Shown here: in pieces, positions 1-9,466 of the stretch | Position numbering within the stretch: position 1 is the stretch's first letter | How the letters are laid out: the number at the start of each line of letters is the position of its first letter | DNA from: CAWAWP01 sp963841205 | GTDB lineage: Bacteria; Chloroflexota; Ktedonobacteria; Ktedonobacterales; JADMIN01 | Assembly (NCBI GenBank): GCA_963841205.1 | Contig: CAWJCH010000010.1 | Coordinates: 321,705-385,704 of the forward strand | Reading direction: 5' to 3' | Length of the DNA: 64,000 nt | The notes under the pieces: model-generated | Told to the model about the DNA's origin: nothing | Seen by the model: only the letters and a program-made list of their open reading frames with translations | Databases searched by the model: none | Translations under genes and position numbers: made by a program

Positions 1-867
1 GCGATCCTTTATGCGGACATCATGTCGCCGCTCTTCGCCATCGGCCTCGATCTGGAGATCGTGGAGGGCGTGGGTCCGGTGACGCGCACGCCGATCCGCT
101 CGCGGGCGGATCTCACCGCGTTGCGTCCGCTGGAGCCGGAGGCCGATCTGCCCTACGTCGGCGAGACGATTCGCTTGCTGCGGCGCGAGCTGGAAGGGAC
201 CGGCACGGCGCTGATCGGCTTCGGTGGCGCGCCCTTCACGCTGGCGAGCTACCTGATCGAGGGTAGGCCCTCGCGCGACTTCGCCCGCACGAAGCAGCTG
301 ATGTATACCGAGCCGGAGCTGTGGCACGACCTGATGGCGCGGCTCTCGGTGATCGCCATCGCCTACGCGCGGGCGCAGATCGCGGCGGGGGTGCAGGCGT
401 TTCAGCTCTTCGATAGCTGGGTCGGCGCGCTCGGCCCGCGTGACTACGTGCGCTACGTGCAGCCGCACGTACGAAGCATCTTCGAGGCGCTGAAAGACAT
501 GGGCGTGCCGCTGCTCTCGTTCGGCACGGGCACGGCCGGTTTGTTGGAGTTGATTGCCGAGGCGGGCGGCGACGTGATCGGCCTCGACTGGCGCGTCAAT
601 CTGGACGACGGTTGGCGTCGCGTGGGTGGCCCCGCGCGGGTGGCGATCCAGGGCAACCTCGATCCGGCGGTATTGCTGGCGCCGTGGGAGGTGGTGCGCG
701 CGGAGGCGGAGGACGTGCTGCGCCGCGCGGGCGGCCAGCCGGGCCACATCTTCAACCTGGGCCACGGCGTGCTCCCCGCGACGCCGGTGGAGACGCTGCA
801 GCGGCTGGTGGCCTGGGTGCAGGGGGAGCGCATGGATCGCGGCCCCGACGCCACGACGCAGGAGTAG
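1..867 (+). CDS. hemE: Uroporphyrinogen decarboxylase, 5' end outside window
   Basis: The frame is open from base 1, so the gene begins before the window; the first visible residues AILYADIMSPL match the region just after the N-terminus of UroD proteins. The enzyme decarboxylates the four acetate side chains of uroporphyrinogen III to give coproporphyrinogen III in cytosolic haem synthesis. Family signatures follow in order: GFGGAPFTLASYLIEG, QLFDSWVGAL, a SFGTGT turn, GLDWRVNLDDGWRR, IQGNLDP and GHIFNLGHGVLP. About 288 residues are visible, so only a short N-terminal piece is missing. It ends at TAG 865-867. Identification is firm. Confidence 0.95.
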   Translation, partial: AILYADIMSPLFAIGLDLEIVEGVGPVTRTPIRSRADLTALRPLEPEADLPYVGETIRLLRRELEGTGTALIGFGGAPFTLASYLIEGRPSRDFARTKQLMYTEPELWHDLMARLSVIAIAYARAQIAAGVQAFQLFDSWVGALGPRDYVRYVQPHVRSIFEALKDMGVPLLSFGTGTAGLLELIAEAGGDVIGLDWRVNLDDGWRRVGGPARVAIQGNLDPAVLLAPWEVVRAEAEDVLRRAGGQPGHIFNLGHGVLPATPVETLQRLVAWVQGERMDRGPDATTQE

Positions 868-1198
868 GCGAGGGATCGTACCGGATGACTGCATCCGTCG
901 GCTTTTCGAGGAGATGTGACCCACAGCCTACAAGGTACATGGGGCACGTGGTCATATGGCTGGTGCGGATCTGCGTGGTGTAGAGGCGGACAAATGCTGG
1001 GGCACCAGCCGCTGAGCGAAACAATCCCGGTATCCCACGCACCACATTGAGCATGCCGGCATCTCGTTCGGCTGGTTGTTGGTGTGCGGCGCACGTTGGG
1101 ACGTTCGGTGAGATTCGTCGTGGGCGCACGACTGCTAGCGTCGCTCTGTTTCACTTCGATCGTGTGTGTAGTGCCGTGTAGCGTCAGCGAGGTTGCCG
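868..1198. other. Intergenic region, no gene recognised
   Basis: About 330 bases between hemE and the MOSC gene. Several short open frames cross it on both strands but none has a ribosome site or recognisable protein motif. No clear terminator or promoter hexamer pair was found. Confidence 0.5.
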
Positions 1199-1939
1199 AT
1201 GGCACTGGTGGAGCTGCGCCAGGTGGGCGTGGTACAGGCGATCTATCGCTATCCGGTGAAGTCGATGCGCGGCGAAGCGCTCACCGAATCGCCGGTTGAG
1301 TGGCCGGGGCTGCCGGACGATCGACGCTATGCCTTCGTGCGCGGCGACAACCTCTCGACCTTTCCCTATTTGACGGGGCGTGAGGTGCCAGAACTCCTAC
1401 GCTATACGCCGTTCTTCTCCGAGACTGGGCCTTCGAAGAAGCCCGCGCTGATGGTGCGGACGCCGGAGGGGACCGAGTTCGCCGTAGGCAGCGAGGGACT
1501 GCGGGTGAGCATCGCGGCGCGGTATCCGCACCCGTTTTATCTCCTGCGGCTGGGGCTGACAGGGACGTTCGACATCGCGCCGCTCTCGGTGCTGACCACG
1601 GGGACGCTGCACGCGCTGAGCGCCGCGCTCGCTATGCCGCTTGACCCGCTGCGCTTCCGCCCGAACATCTATATCGAGACGCCGGAGGGCGAGCCGTACC
1701 CGGAGGATGCGTGGGTGGGGCAGACGCTGGTCTTCGGCGACGACGACCTGCACATGTTCGTCTCGAAGCGCGACGGCCGCTGCAAGATGATCACGCTGGA
1801 CCCAGAGACGACGGTGGCCGAGCCGCGGGTACTGAGCGAGGTCGTGCGAACACGCGAGGGATGCCTGGGCATCTATGGCGTGCCTACGCGAATTGGGATG
1901 CTTCGCGTGGGGCAGGCGGTGCGCCTCCTCGCGGACTGA
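1199..1939 (+). CDS. MOSC domain protein
   Basis: About 246 residues. The start YRYPVKSMRGE is the signature of the MOSC N-terminal beta-barrel, followed by the MOSC core with FRPNIYIETP and a C-terminal segment containing KRDGRCKMITLDPET. MOSC proteins act as molybdenum-cofactor sulfurases or carriers and resemble the YiiM/mARC group, so a redox or detoxification role with Moco is inferred. ATG 1199 is preferred over TTG 1193 because the GAGG at 1189-1192 is six bases from the ATG but almost touches the TTG. It lies alone between hemE and the membrane protein gene. The substrate is unknown. Confidence 0.85.
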   Translation: MALVELRQVGVVQAIYRYPVKSMRGEALTESPVEWPGLPDDRRYAFVRGDNLSTFPYLTGREVPELLRYTPFFSETGPSKKPALMVRTPEGTEFAVGSEGLRVSIAARYPHPFYLLRLGLTGTFDIAPLSVLTTGTLHALSAALAMPLDPLRFRPNIYIETPEGEPYPEDAWVGQTLVFGDDDLHMFVSKRDGRCKMITLDPETTVAEPRVLSEVVRTREGCLGIYGVPTRIGMLRVGQAVRLLAD

Positions 1940-2008
1940 CGGGCGCGTGCCGCAATCGTACCGACTCAGCAAGTGACGCCAAACTGACGACCTTGATGTG
2001 CGCTTATC

Positions 2009-2044
2009 TTGACATGATGTACGTTTTTCTTTACACTGTGTACG
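2009..2044 (+). promoter_or_regulatory. Near-consensus promoter with flanking TGTACG direct repeats
   Basis: TTGACA at 2009-2014, 17 bases, then TACACT at 2032-2037 form a strong vegetative-type promoter for the membrane protein/XRE pair. Direct repeats TGTACG at 2018-2023 and 2039-2044 are 21 bases apart, two helical turns, and lie on either side of the -10. They are a candidate operator for the XRE repressor encoded downstream (inference). Confidence 0.75.
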
Positions 2045-2083
2045 CAATCACATACACTTCTGTGGCGCATTGAGGAGGCCCAG

Positions 2084-2551
2084 ATGACGTACGAAGAAGC
2101 TCGCATGGCGCGCGAGGAGGCTCACATGCCGTACCGAGAGAAGATCGCCTGGCTCTCGTTGATCGCGATGGCCGTCACCTTCGGCCCATACTTCACCATT
2201 GTGGCGACCGGCGTCCTGCCCAAAGAGGCATTGCCCGACGTGCGCCAGCTCATCATCTTCGGCGTGGCGGCGGTCGCGCAGGCGCTCATCATAGGCGCTG
2301 GCTATCTCTATCTTCGAAGCGTGTACCCAGAGGATGCGCGCATGCCGCCGGATGAGCGGGATCGCGCCATCATGAGCCGCGCGATCAGTGTGGCGTATTA
2401 CGTGCTCCTGGGTGGCGTGATCCTGGTGGGCGTCATCATGCCGTTCAGCTCCGGTGGGTGGAGCATCATCAACGCCGCCCTCTTCATGATCGTCCTCGCG
2501 GAGATCGTGCACTCTGGCGTTGTGGTGGTGAGCTATCGCAGGCAGGCATGA
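2084..2551 (+). CDS. Four-helix membrane protein paired with XRE regulator
   Basis: 155 residues. After a short charged N-terminus come four hydrophobic helices at roughly residues 20-42, 55-80, 103-125 and 130-148, with a charged loop (YPEDARMPPDERDR) in between. A strong GGAGG lies at 2074-2078. Its TGA overlaps the ATG of the next gene, so the two are translationally coupled. Small membrane proteins followed by a compact HTH regulator of this kind are a common bacterial pair; the membrane partner has no established biochemical function and resembles DUF2178-type proteins. The function is not known. Confidence 0.7.
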   Translation: MTYEEARMAREEAHMPYREKIAWLSLIAMAVTFGPYFTIVATGVLPKEALPDVRQLIIFGVAAVAQALIIGAGYLYLRSVYPEDARMPPDERDRAIMSRAISVAYYVLLGGVILVGVIMPFSSGGWSIINAALFMIVLAEIVHSGVVVVSYRRQA

Positions 2552-2787
2552 TGAAGGGATCGATCTCCAACCGAATCCGCGTCCTCCGCTTCCTCAACGG
2601 CGAGATGTCGCAGGCCGAGCTTGGGCAGCGCATCGGCGTCACGCGGCAGACCATCGCCGCCATCGAGTCCGGCAAATACTCGCCGTCGCTAGAGGCCGCT
2701 TTCCGCATCGCCCAGGCCTTCAACGTCCCGCTGGATGAGGTCTTCCAGTGGGACCCTGGCGAGCCCCCTTCGACGCCGGAAAAATAG
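2548..2787 (+). CDS. Small XRE-family HTH transcriptional regulator
   Basis: 79 residues, almost entirely a Cro/C1-type helix-turn-helix: SNRIRVLRFLNGEMSQAELG then IGVTRQTIAAIESGKYSPSL, followed by AFRIAQAFNVPLDEVFQW. This matches the YozG/YgzD-like single-domain regulators that follow small membrane proteins. ATG 2548 overlaps the preceding stop (ATGA); ATG 2551 is an alternative. The C-terminal tail is short and proline-rich. It probably represses its own operon from the repeats around the -10 at 2032, an inference from position. Confidence 0.85.
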   Translation: MMKGSISNRIRVLRFLNGEMSQAELGQRIGVTRQTIAAIESGKYSPSLEAAFRIAQAFNVPLDEVFQWDPGEPPSTPEK

Positions 2788-2837
2788 GGTATTGGCGCGC
2801 GCAGGGGAGCGAACGGTCCTGCCTCACCCGCCTTCCA

Positions 2838-2846
2838 TGCTATACT
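2838..2846 (+). promoter_or_regulatory. Extended -10 promoter element (TGCTATACT)
   Basis: TGC followed by TATACT at 2841-2846 is an extended -10 without a good -35. It lies about 170 bases before the Rad50-like gene. The surrounding CCATGCTATACTCGC recurs exactly ahead of the cyclase gene near 22544, which supports it as a real promoter motif. Confidence 0.5.
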
Positions 2847-3015
2847 CGCGGTGGAACATCTATTCGGATAGGAGACGCTCGGCGGCGATACGAAGCCGCG
2901 GCGACGCGGATCGTCATTAACGCTGAGTGCGATTCGCGCGCTCGCTTCCGCTTCGGCCCCCTGCCGCCGGAACGTGCAAGTGATCTCCCCATCTCTGCCC
3001 AAGTGAGGCTCCACC

Positions 3016-6000
3016 GTGCGCATCACCAGAGTCGAGCTCGACAACATCAAGAGCTATCGCCGCGCCAGCATCCCCCTCTCCGGCGGCACGGTCGCCGTCC
3101 GCGGGCACAACGGCGCGGGCAAGTCGACGCTGGTGGAGGCGATCGGCTTCGCGCTCTTCGACGCCCTCGGCTACAGCCAGGAGCAGTTCGTCCGCGAGGG
3201 CGAGCGCTCCGGCACGGTCACCGTCACGTTCATCTCCGCGCTGGACGACCGCGAATATCAGGTCGTGCGGCGCTGCGGCTCCTCCGCGTCGTGGTACGTC
3301 CACGATCCCGAGATCGGCGGACGCGTGGTCGAGCAGCGGCAGGACGTGCTGGACTTCCTGCGCCGGCATCTGCGCATCGAGGCCGACATCAAGCTCGCGG
3401 ACCTCTTCACCGACGCGCTCGGCGTGCCGCAGGGCACCTTCACCGCGGACTTCCTGCTGACGCCGGCCAACCGCAAGAAGAAGTTCGACACCCTCCTGCA
3501 GGTGGAGGAGTATCGCAAGGCGGCGGAGCGGCTGAACGAGACGCGCAACTACCTGATCGAGCAGCGCCGCGCCGTTGAGATGCGCGTCGCCAACCTGGAG
3601 CGCGAGACGGGACAGCTCGACGGTTGGCGCGAGCAGTTGAGCGCGGCGATCCAGCGCGAGCGCGAGATCGGCGAGCACCTGCGCGCAGATCCAGGCGGAG
3701 GCGGCGCGGGTGGAGGCACGGCGCGAGGCGTTGCGCGCGCAGGAGGCCGAGGTCGCGCGGCTGGCGGGCGAGGCGCAGATCGCCGAGGCGGCGGCGCTCG
3801 CCGTGGAGGGACGCCTGCGCGACGCGGAGGCGCAGCTTGCCGAGGCGCGCGAGGCCGTCGCGCATCTGCGAGGCGGCGCGCCCCGATCACGCGGCGCACC
3901 TCATAGCGAACCGGCAGCGCGAGGCGGCGACCGCGCGGGCGAGCGAGCGCGACGCGCTAGCGCCGCGGCGTGCCGCCGCGGCGCAGCGGCACGAGGGCGC
4001 GGGCCGCGATCTCCACCACGCCCACGCGCGACTGGCCGAGGCGCGGCAGGCTGAGCAGCGCCTGGTTGCGCTGATGCCCGCGGTGACACGCCAGGGCGAA
4101 CTGGAGCGCGAACGCGAGGCGGCGGCCAACGCGGTGCGCGAGCTGGAGGCGGCACACCGCGCTCTGCAAATCGCCGAACGCGATCTGGCGCAGGTGGAGA
4201 CCGAGATCGCCGAGGCCGAGCGGCAGATCGCTGAGCTTGAGGCACTGCGTCCCGAGGCGGCGCTGCTGGACGAGCGTCGCGAGCGCGTCAGCATGCTGCA
4301 AGACGTTCGCGCGCAACGCACGGAGAAGCAGAAGCGCCTCGACGCCCTCGCGCTCGAATTGAAACGCGCCGAAGCGGATCGCGCGGCGGCGGCGAAGGCC
4401 GAGGCCAAGGCGCAGGAGTGGGTGACGCGTATCACGGAGAACGCCGCGCTCGCCGAGGAGTTGCCCGCGCTGGAGACGCGCGCCGAGGGCATCGAGCACG
4501 AGCTGCGGCGCATCGAGGCGCGCATCGAGCAGCACCGCCTCTCGCGCGAGCAGTCCGGCGCGGGAAACTGCCCCTTCCTGCGCGAGCCGTGCCTGAACAT
4601 CCGCGCCAAAGGCATGAACAGCCTCGGCGCCTACTTCGATGAGCTGCTGGCCGTCGACGAGCGAGAGCTGATACCATTGCGGGCGCAGCGCGGCGAGCTT
4701 GCCCCGCGCATCGAGCAGGGGCGCAAGGTGCGGCCCTACTACGAGCGATTCGCAGAGTACCGCGAGGACCTCAAGCGTGCGCAGTCGACGCTGGCGAACG
4801 TGGATGACCGCCTGATGACGCTGGAGGTCGAGCGCGACGAGATCGCGGGCTGGCTGGCGACGGCACAGGGCGAGCGAGAGCTGAGCGAGGCACAGGTGCT
4901 TTTCCACCAGAGCGACGAGGCCGATAAGTCGCTGCGGCGGCTGGGACCCTTGCAGGCGCAGGTGAAGGGCGCCGTCGAGCGACGCGAGCGCCTCGCGAGC
5001 GAGCGGCAGGCACACCAGGAGGCGTCTGAACGGCTGGCTGACGCGCCGGAGCGCGTGCGGCAGATTGAAGCGGAGCTTGCGGCGCTCAACAATCCCAAAG
5101 CCGAGGCGGCGGGACATCAGCGTATCGCGGCGGAGCGCGCGTCGCTCGAGACGCAGGTGGAGGAGCTTGGCCGTCATGTCGCGGCACTCGCCGGGGAGCT
5201 TGGCGCGCTGGATACGGCGCTCGCCGCCTACGCCGGGCTGGAAGCCGAGTTGGCCTCGCTACGGGCCGAGCTTGAGCGTACACGTCCCGGATACACGCGC
5301 TATCTGCAGCACGAGCAGATCGCCGGGCGCCTGGCGGAGCGCGCGGCCGCGGCGGCGAAGGCGACCAAAGAGGCGCAGGGCGCGCTCGCCCGGCGCGACG
5401 CTGCTGCTGCGGCGGCGAGTCGCGCCGTGGCGGCCTTCGATGCCGAGGAGCTGGCGCTCATGGCGCGGCGTGCCGACGAGCTTGGCAACGAGCGCGGGCG
5501 CGCGACGCAGGAACTGACGCACACCCAGGCGGAGGGCGAGCGGTTGCGTGCCGAGATCGCGCGGGTCGAGGCGCTGCTCGGTGACCTGCAAACGGCGCGT
5601 ACCGAGCGGACGGCGCTGGCCGACGACGAGACGCTGCTCCAGCAGTTCCGCGAGACGATCAAGGAGGCGGGGCCGAACATCCTGAAGGCGCTGCTCCGGC
5701 AGATCTCAAGCGAGGCCAACCGCATCTTCGGCGACGTGCTCGGCGACCACGCGGCAGAGCTGACCTGGGAGAACGACTACGAGATCGTGCTGCGCCGCGA
5801 CGGCAACGAGCGCTCCTTCGCGCAGCTCAGCGGCGGCGAGCAGATGAGCGCGGCACTCGCCGTGCGGCTGGCGCTGCTGCGCACCCTGACGCGGCTCAAC
5901 ATCGCCTTCTTCGACGAGCCGACGCAGAACATGGACGACGAGCGGCGCGGCAACCTCGCCGAGCAGATCCGTCGCGTCCGCGGCTTCGACCAGCTCATCG

Positions 6001-6110
6001 TCATCAGCCACGACGATACCTTCGAGCAGGGCCTCGACAGCGTCGTCTACCTGGAAAAACGCAACGGCGAGACCCAACTGCTGGCCGAGGATGCCCTCGT
6101 GGCCGTCTGA
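3016..6110 (+). pseudogene. sbcC: Rad50/SbcC-like AAA ATPase, read in three frames
   Basis: The full product would be about 1,030 residues, the normal length for Rad50/SbcC, which bridges and processes DNA ends with an Mre11/SbcD nuclease. The N-terminal frame has Walker A GHNGAGKST at residues 30-38 and a Q-loop region; long coiled coils follow; a hook-like CPFLREPC lies near 4570; the C-terminus has LSGGEQ, Walker B IAFFDEPT, D-loop NMDDERR and ISHDD. The coding frame moves at about 3685 and again at about 3865, each time equivalent to one extra base, and coiled-coil sequence continues across both joins. All key motifs are intact, so this is either a recent pseudogene or two read errors. 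No sbcD is next to it; a NurA nuclease gene lies 2 kb downstream. Confidence 0.85.
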
Positions 6111-6247
6111 GCCTCGCCTATCCAGCGTCACCCATCGCCCCGATATGGGATTCGCCGCGGCCTGAGGCCGGGGAGCGCCACATCACGAGGGCTTCCGTCG
6201 GGGAAACAAGCCCAACGACACTCCGCCTGGGCTGCACGCTCGCTCTA

Positions 6248-6275
6248 TTGACAGCACGCCTGGCACGAGTAGAAT
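6248..6275 (+). promoter_or_regulatory. Promoter ahead of the TPR protein-NurA genes
   Basis: TTGACA at 6248-6253, 16 bases, TAGAAT at 6270-6275. Transcription would start about 95 bases before ATG 6377, so the TPR protein and NurA genes probably form a unit separate from the Rad50-like gene. Confidence 0.65.
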
Positions 6276-6376
6276 AGACGTGCAATCGTACATCGAGTAC
6301 GTGTCGGGCCGTGTCGTGTGGCGCGACCAGCCGCGCCTGGGGTGGATCGAGCGGAAGAGGACGAAGGGTGGGATTG

Positions 6377-8137
6377 ATGGACGAATCAAACGGTGAGCAT
6401 TCCGCACCGCCGGCGACGGTCTCGCAGCCGCCCACCGATGGGATCCTTCCCGCTGGAGAGCAAGACGGCGGCGCAGCACACCCGCCGGCGGCGCAACAGG
6501 ACCGACCGGCGCAACAACCCGCACCCGGCGCGTCCCCCTATCCCGCGCCATCCGCGCCGAGCGCACCGTTCGCGCCGCCGACCTACCCCGGCATGCCGGG
6601 CGTGCCGCTCTCGTGGTCGACCTATCCGCCTGCTCCCAGCGGTTCGCAGTATGCGAGCGCGGCGACCAATCCGTTCTCCGGCAGCACGCCAGCGAGCCTG
6701 CCAGCGAATCCTGTCTACCCCGGCGGGCCGTCGGTTCCGTTGGGATCGCCCATGCAAGGCGCGTATCCTCCGATGTATCCTGGCTATCCCGCTTCCTATC
6801 CTGGCTATCCCGCTTCCTATCCTGGCGCTCCGATGACACCCTATGGCGCGCCGCTGACCGTGCCCTTGCAACAAGCGGACTCGCCGCTGCGACGCGCGCT
6901 TGCGGAACCGTTCCCCGTATGGTTGAGCGCTGCCCTCGTCGCTGGCGCCGTCGCGCTGGTGGCGGTCGCCTATCTCGCCTCCGTGCTAGCGGGGCAGGAA
7001 GACTGGGCCGACGGCGCGGGCACAGCGGGCTTGGTGGCCGTCGGCCTCGCCTTCGTCGGCCTGATCGTCGCCATCGTGCGCGGCGCGCTGGGCCGGCGTG
7101 CCGTCTCCATGCTCGTGATGAGCGCGGTGCTGGTGGTCGGGCTGAGCGCCATAGGCGCCACCGGCGTCTTCGCCTCGCCGCAGATCCACGGTTTCCAGGC
7201 CCACGCGCTCGAGGGCTCGCACGACTGGCAAGACGCCGTCCACGAGTACACGCTGAGCGGCGAGCAGGCGCCCAACGCGCCCGACATCGCCCGCACGCTG
7301 GACGAACAGGGCGAGCAGCAGCTCGCGAACGGCCAGTATGCCGCCGCCATCGCCACGTTTCGCACCGTCAGCACGCAATACGACCAGGCGGGCGATCCCG
7401 TAGGCCGCGCCAACACGGACACCTTCAACGCCTACAGCGCCTGGGTCAAGTCTCAGGCCGGCGACGTGGCCTATTTCGACGCGATCACCTTCTTCGAGAG
7501 CTATCGAACCGCCGCGTCGTGCTCGGCGTCATGCCAAGGCGCGGTCGCGGCCATCGAGCCGCAGGCGCGCTATCAGTACGGCGAACAATTGCTCGGTCAA
7601 AGCGCGTACAGTCAGGCGATCGGCCAGTTCGAAGCCATCGCCACCAACTTCAGCAGCTCGAGCTACGCCTCGCAAGCGCACGAGGGCGCGGCGCAGGCCT
7701 ACCTCGGCTACGGTAAGCAGGAGCTCGCGTCCGAGTGCCCGACGCCGCTGCCCTACGGCGACTCGCCAACCGCGGCTCTCGCGGCGTACAGAACCCTCTC
7801 GACCACCTACGCCGACACGCCCGAGGGACAGCAGGCGAAGACGGCGCTCGCCGCACCGCAAGACGCGGTCGGCAACTTCCAAAAGGCACTGCCAAGTGCG
7901 GTCATCTACCTATCGAAGAACTACAGCGTCTCAACGGGGGACGCATCCAACGACTACGTCACCGCATTCTCCACGACCTCCAGTACCTTCACCTTTCACA
8001 ATATCGCGCAGGGATCGTACTACATGACCTACACGGATAACACCGGAGCAAGCTACTACATCGGGACGCAGAACAATCCGGTAGCGTTCCCGGTTGGTCC
8101 GCTCTGCGCGACGGACCTTGGCGAGATACTGAACTAG
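6377..8137 (+). CDS. Proline-rich membrane protein with TPR-like ectodomain
   Basis: 586 residues from ATG 6377, which follows a GGGTGGG site; an upstream in-frame ATG at 6311 lacks one. Residues 1-170 are proline/alanine-rich and end in repeats of the form YPGYPAS, coded by an exact 21-bp tandem repeat around 6777-6820. Three hydrophobic helices lie near residues 178-203, 214-236 and 243-264. The rest, predicted outside the membrane, contains TPR-like helices such as ARTLDEQGEQQLANGQYAAA and QLLGQSAYSQAIGQFEAIA and ends in a beta-rich segment. It is probably a scaffold; no enzyme motif is visible. It is 29 bases ahead of nurA and likely co-transcribed with it. Confidence 0.7.
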   Translation: MDESNGEHSAPPATVSQPPTDGILPAGEQDGGAAHPPAAQQDRPAQQPAPGASPYPAPSAPSAPFAPPTYPGMPGVPLSWSTYPPAPSGSQYASAATNPFSGSTPASLPANPVYPGGPSVPLGSPMQGAYPPMYPGYPASYPGYPASYPGAPMTPYGAPLTVPLQQADSPLRRALAEPFPVWLSAALVAGAVALVAVAYLASVLAGQEDWADGAGTAGLVAVGLAFVGLIVAIVRGALGRRAVSMLVMSAVLVVGLSAIGATGVFASPQIHGFQAHALEGSHDWQDAVHEYTLSGEQAPNAPDIARTLDEQGEQQLANGQYAAAIATFRTVSTQYDQAGDPVGRANTDTFNAYSAWVKSQAGDVAYFDAITFFESYRTAASCSASCQGAVAAIEPQARYQYGEQLLGQSAYSQAIGQFEAIATNFSSSSYASQAHEGAAQAYLGYGKQELASECPTPLPYGDSPTAALAAYRTLSTTYADTPEGQQAKTALAAPQDAVGNFQKALPSAVIYLSKNYSVSTGDASNDYVTAFSTTSSTFTFHNIAQGSYYMTYTDNTGASYYIGTQNNPVAFPVGPLCATDLGEILN

Positions 8138-8166
8138 CGTCATCGAGCGGGTCGTCCGGAGACACC

Positions 8167-9441
8167 ATGCTGCACGCGCAGAAGCTGATCGGCGAGATGG
8201 AGCGGTCACGCGGTCGCCTGACGATCTATCAGGCCGACTACGCCCACCACCTCGACGCCTATCGCGCGGCACTGGCCTCGCTCGGCGCGCGCTATCCGTC
8301 GGCGGCGGCGATAGCCTCGGCGCAGACGGCGGTCGCGGCGGCGCAGAGCGTCGTCTCGCTCGGCGCGCTGCCGACGAGCGAATACGACGTCTGGCTGGGG
8401 CGGCGCGGCGCGACCGGGCTCCCGGTGCTGCCGTTCGGCGCGAGCTTCGCCCACCACGAGGAGGCGCGAGCCTGGGCCGAGCGCATCCGCGGCTGGACGA
8501 CGGTGGCCGTGGACGGCAGCCAGCTGCTGCCCTGGCGCGACGCCTCGCTTCCCGTCGCACTGGTACAGGCCGGCACCTTCGAGAATCCACACGAGCCACC
8601 CGCGCCCTATCTGAAAGAGGTCGACACCGAGTTGCTGCTGCCGGACGATCTCGGCGCTGGCGAGGCCGAGGCGGCGGAGGCGCGCGCTGGCGAGGCGCTG
8701 GGCTACTCCACCCAGATCGTCCACCTCAAGCGTTTCGAGTTGGAGACGCGTACCCTTATCGCGCGGATGGAGCATCATGCGCGGCAGGCACGCGACAACG
8801 GTCCGCGGAAAGTCGTCGCCTTCTGCGACGGCAGCCTGATCGTCTCGTTCGCCGTGAAGATGCAGCCGGTCTACCGGAAGCGCTACGCCGACGCGGCGCG
8901 CGAGCTGCTCGCAGTCTCCGAAGCCTGCCGTGTGCCGCTGATCGGCTACATCGACACCAGCTACGCCCGCGACATCGTGACGATGCTCGGCTCGCTCGAC
9001 GACGGACGGGGTGAGGGCTCGCTGCGCGAGGGGCGCGGCATCGGCGACGCGCTGCTCTGGCACGGGCAGATGGCCTGGGGCGACCGCACGCCGGCCTTCT
9101 TCTCGGCGCGCAACGATCTGGCGCGCATGGACTATGGCGAGGCCGAAACGGTCGCCTTCGTCTACTTCCAGGCGGCGCTGGATCGCCCGCCCGCGCGCCT
9201 CGAATTCCCGCGCTGGCTGCTCGAGGCCGGGCAGCTCGACGCGGTGATGGACGTCGTGCGCGCCGAAGTGGTGGCCGGCAATGGCTACCCCTACTCCATC
9301 GAGGCAGCGGATGCCGCCGCGGTGATCACCGCGGCCGACCGCGCGCAGTTCTACGCCCTCTTCCAACAGTTCGCCGAGCGCGAAGGCCTACCGTTCACCT
9401 TCTCGCGCAAGGCCCTCAGCAAGACGCGCCGCCGCGTGTGA
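8167..9441 (+). CDS. nurA: NurA-domain 5'-3' nuclease
   Basis: 424 residues. A helical N-terminus of about 110 residues is followed by the NurA fold: VAVDGSQLLP near residue 120 carries the first metal-binding acid, and VVAFCDGSLIVSF near residue 220 the second DGS-type motif. Later IGYIDTSYARDIVTML and a C-terminal GYPYSIEAADAAAVITAADR, with its conserved late acidic residue, complete the family pattern. NurA resects DNA ends with the HerA translocase and Mre11-Rad50 in archaea; bacterial versions are less studied. HerA is not in this window, but a Rad50-like ATPase lies upstream. Threonine synthase follows after 25 bases. Confidence 0.8.
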   Translation: MLHAQKLIGEMERSRGRLTIYQADYAHHLDAYRAALASLGARYPSAAAIASAQTAVAAAQSVVSLGALPTSEYDVWLGRRGATGLPVLPFGASFAHHEEARAWAERIRGWTTVAVDGSQLLPWRDASLPVALVQAGTFENPHEPPAPYLKEVDTELLLPDDLGAGEAEAAEARAGEALGYSTQIVHLKRFELETRTLIARMEHHARQARDNGPRKVVAFCDGSLIVSFAVKMQPVYRKRYADAARELLAVSEACRVPLIGYIDTSYARDIVTMLGSLDDGRGEGSLREGRGIGDALLWHGQMAWGDRTPAFFSARNDLARMDYGEAETVAFVYFQAALDRPPARLEFPRWLLEAGQLDAVMDVVRAEVVAGNGYPYSIEAADAAAVITAADRAQFYALFQQFAEREGLPFTFSRKALSKTRRRV

Positions 9442-9466
9442 CAACTCATCAAGGAAGGGAGCGCAC

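Noticed and set aside
2458..2547. Longer start for the XRE regulator
   Set aside because: The upstream in-frame start lies inside the membrane protein gene and would add a non-conserved Arg-rich tail; the ATGA overlap gives the better start.
3957..5177. 406-codon open frame on the minus strand across the Rad50-like gene
   Set aside because: It is the antisense of a GC-rich coiled-coil gene; its sequence is Arg/Leu-rich with no ribosome site or family motif.
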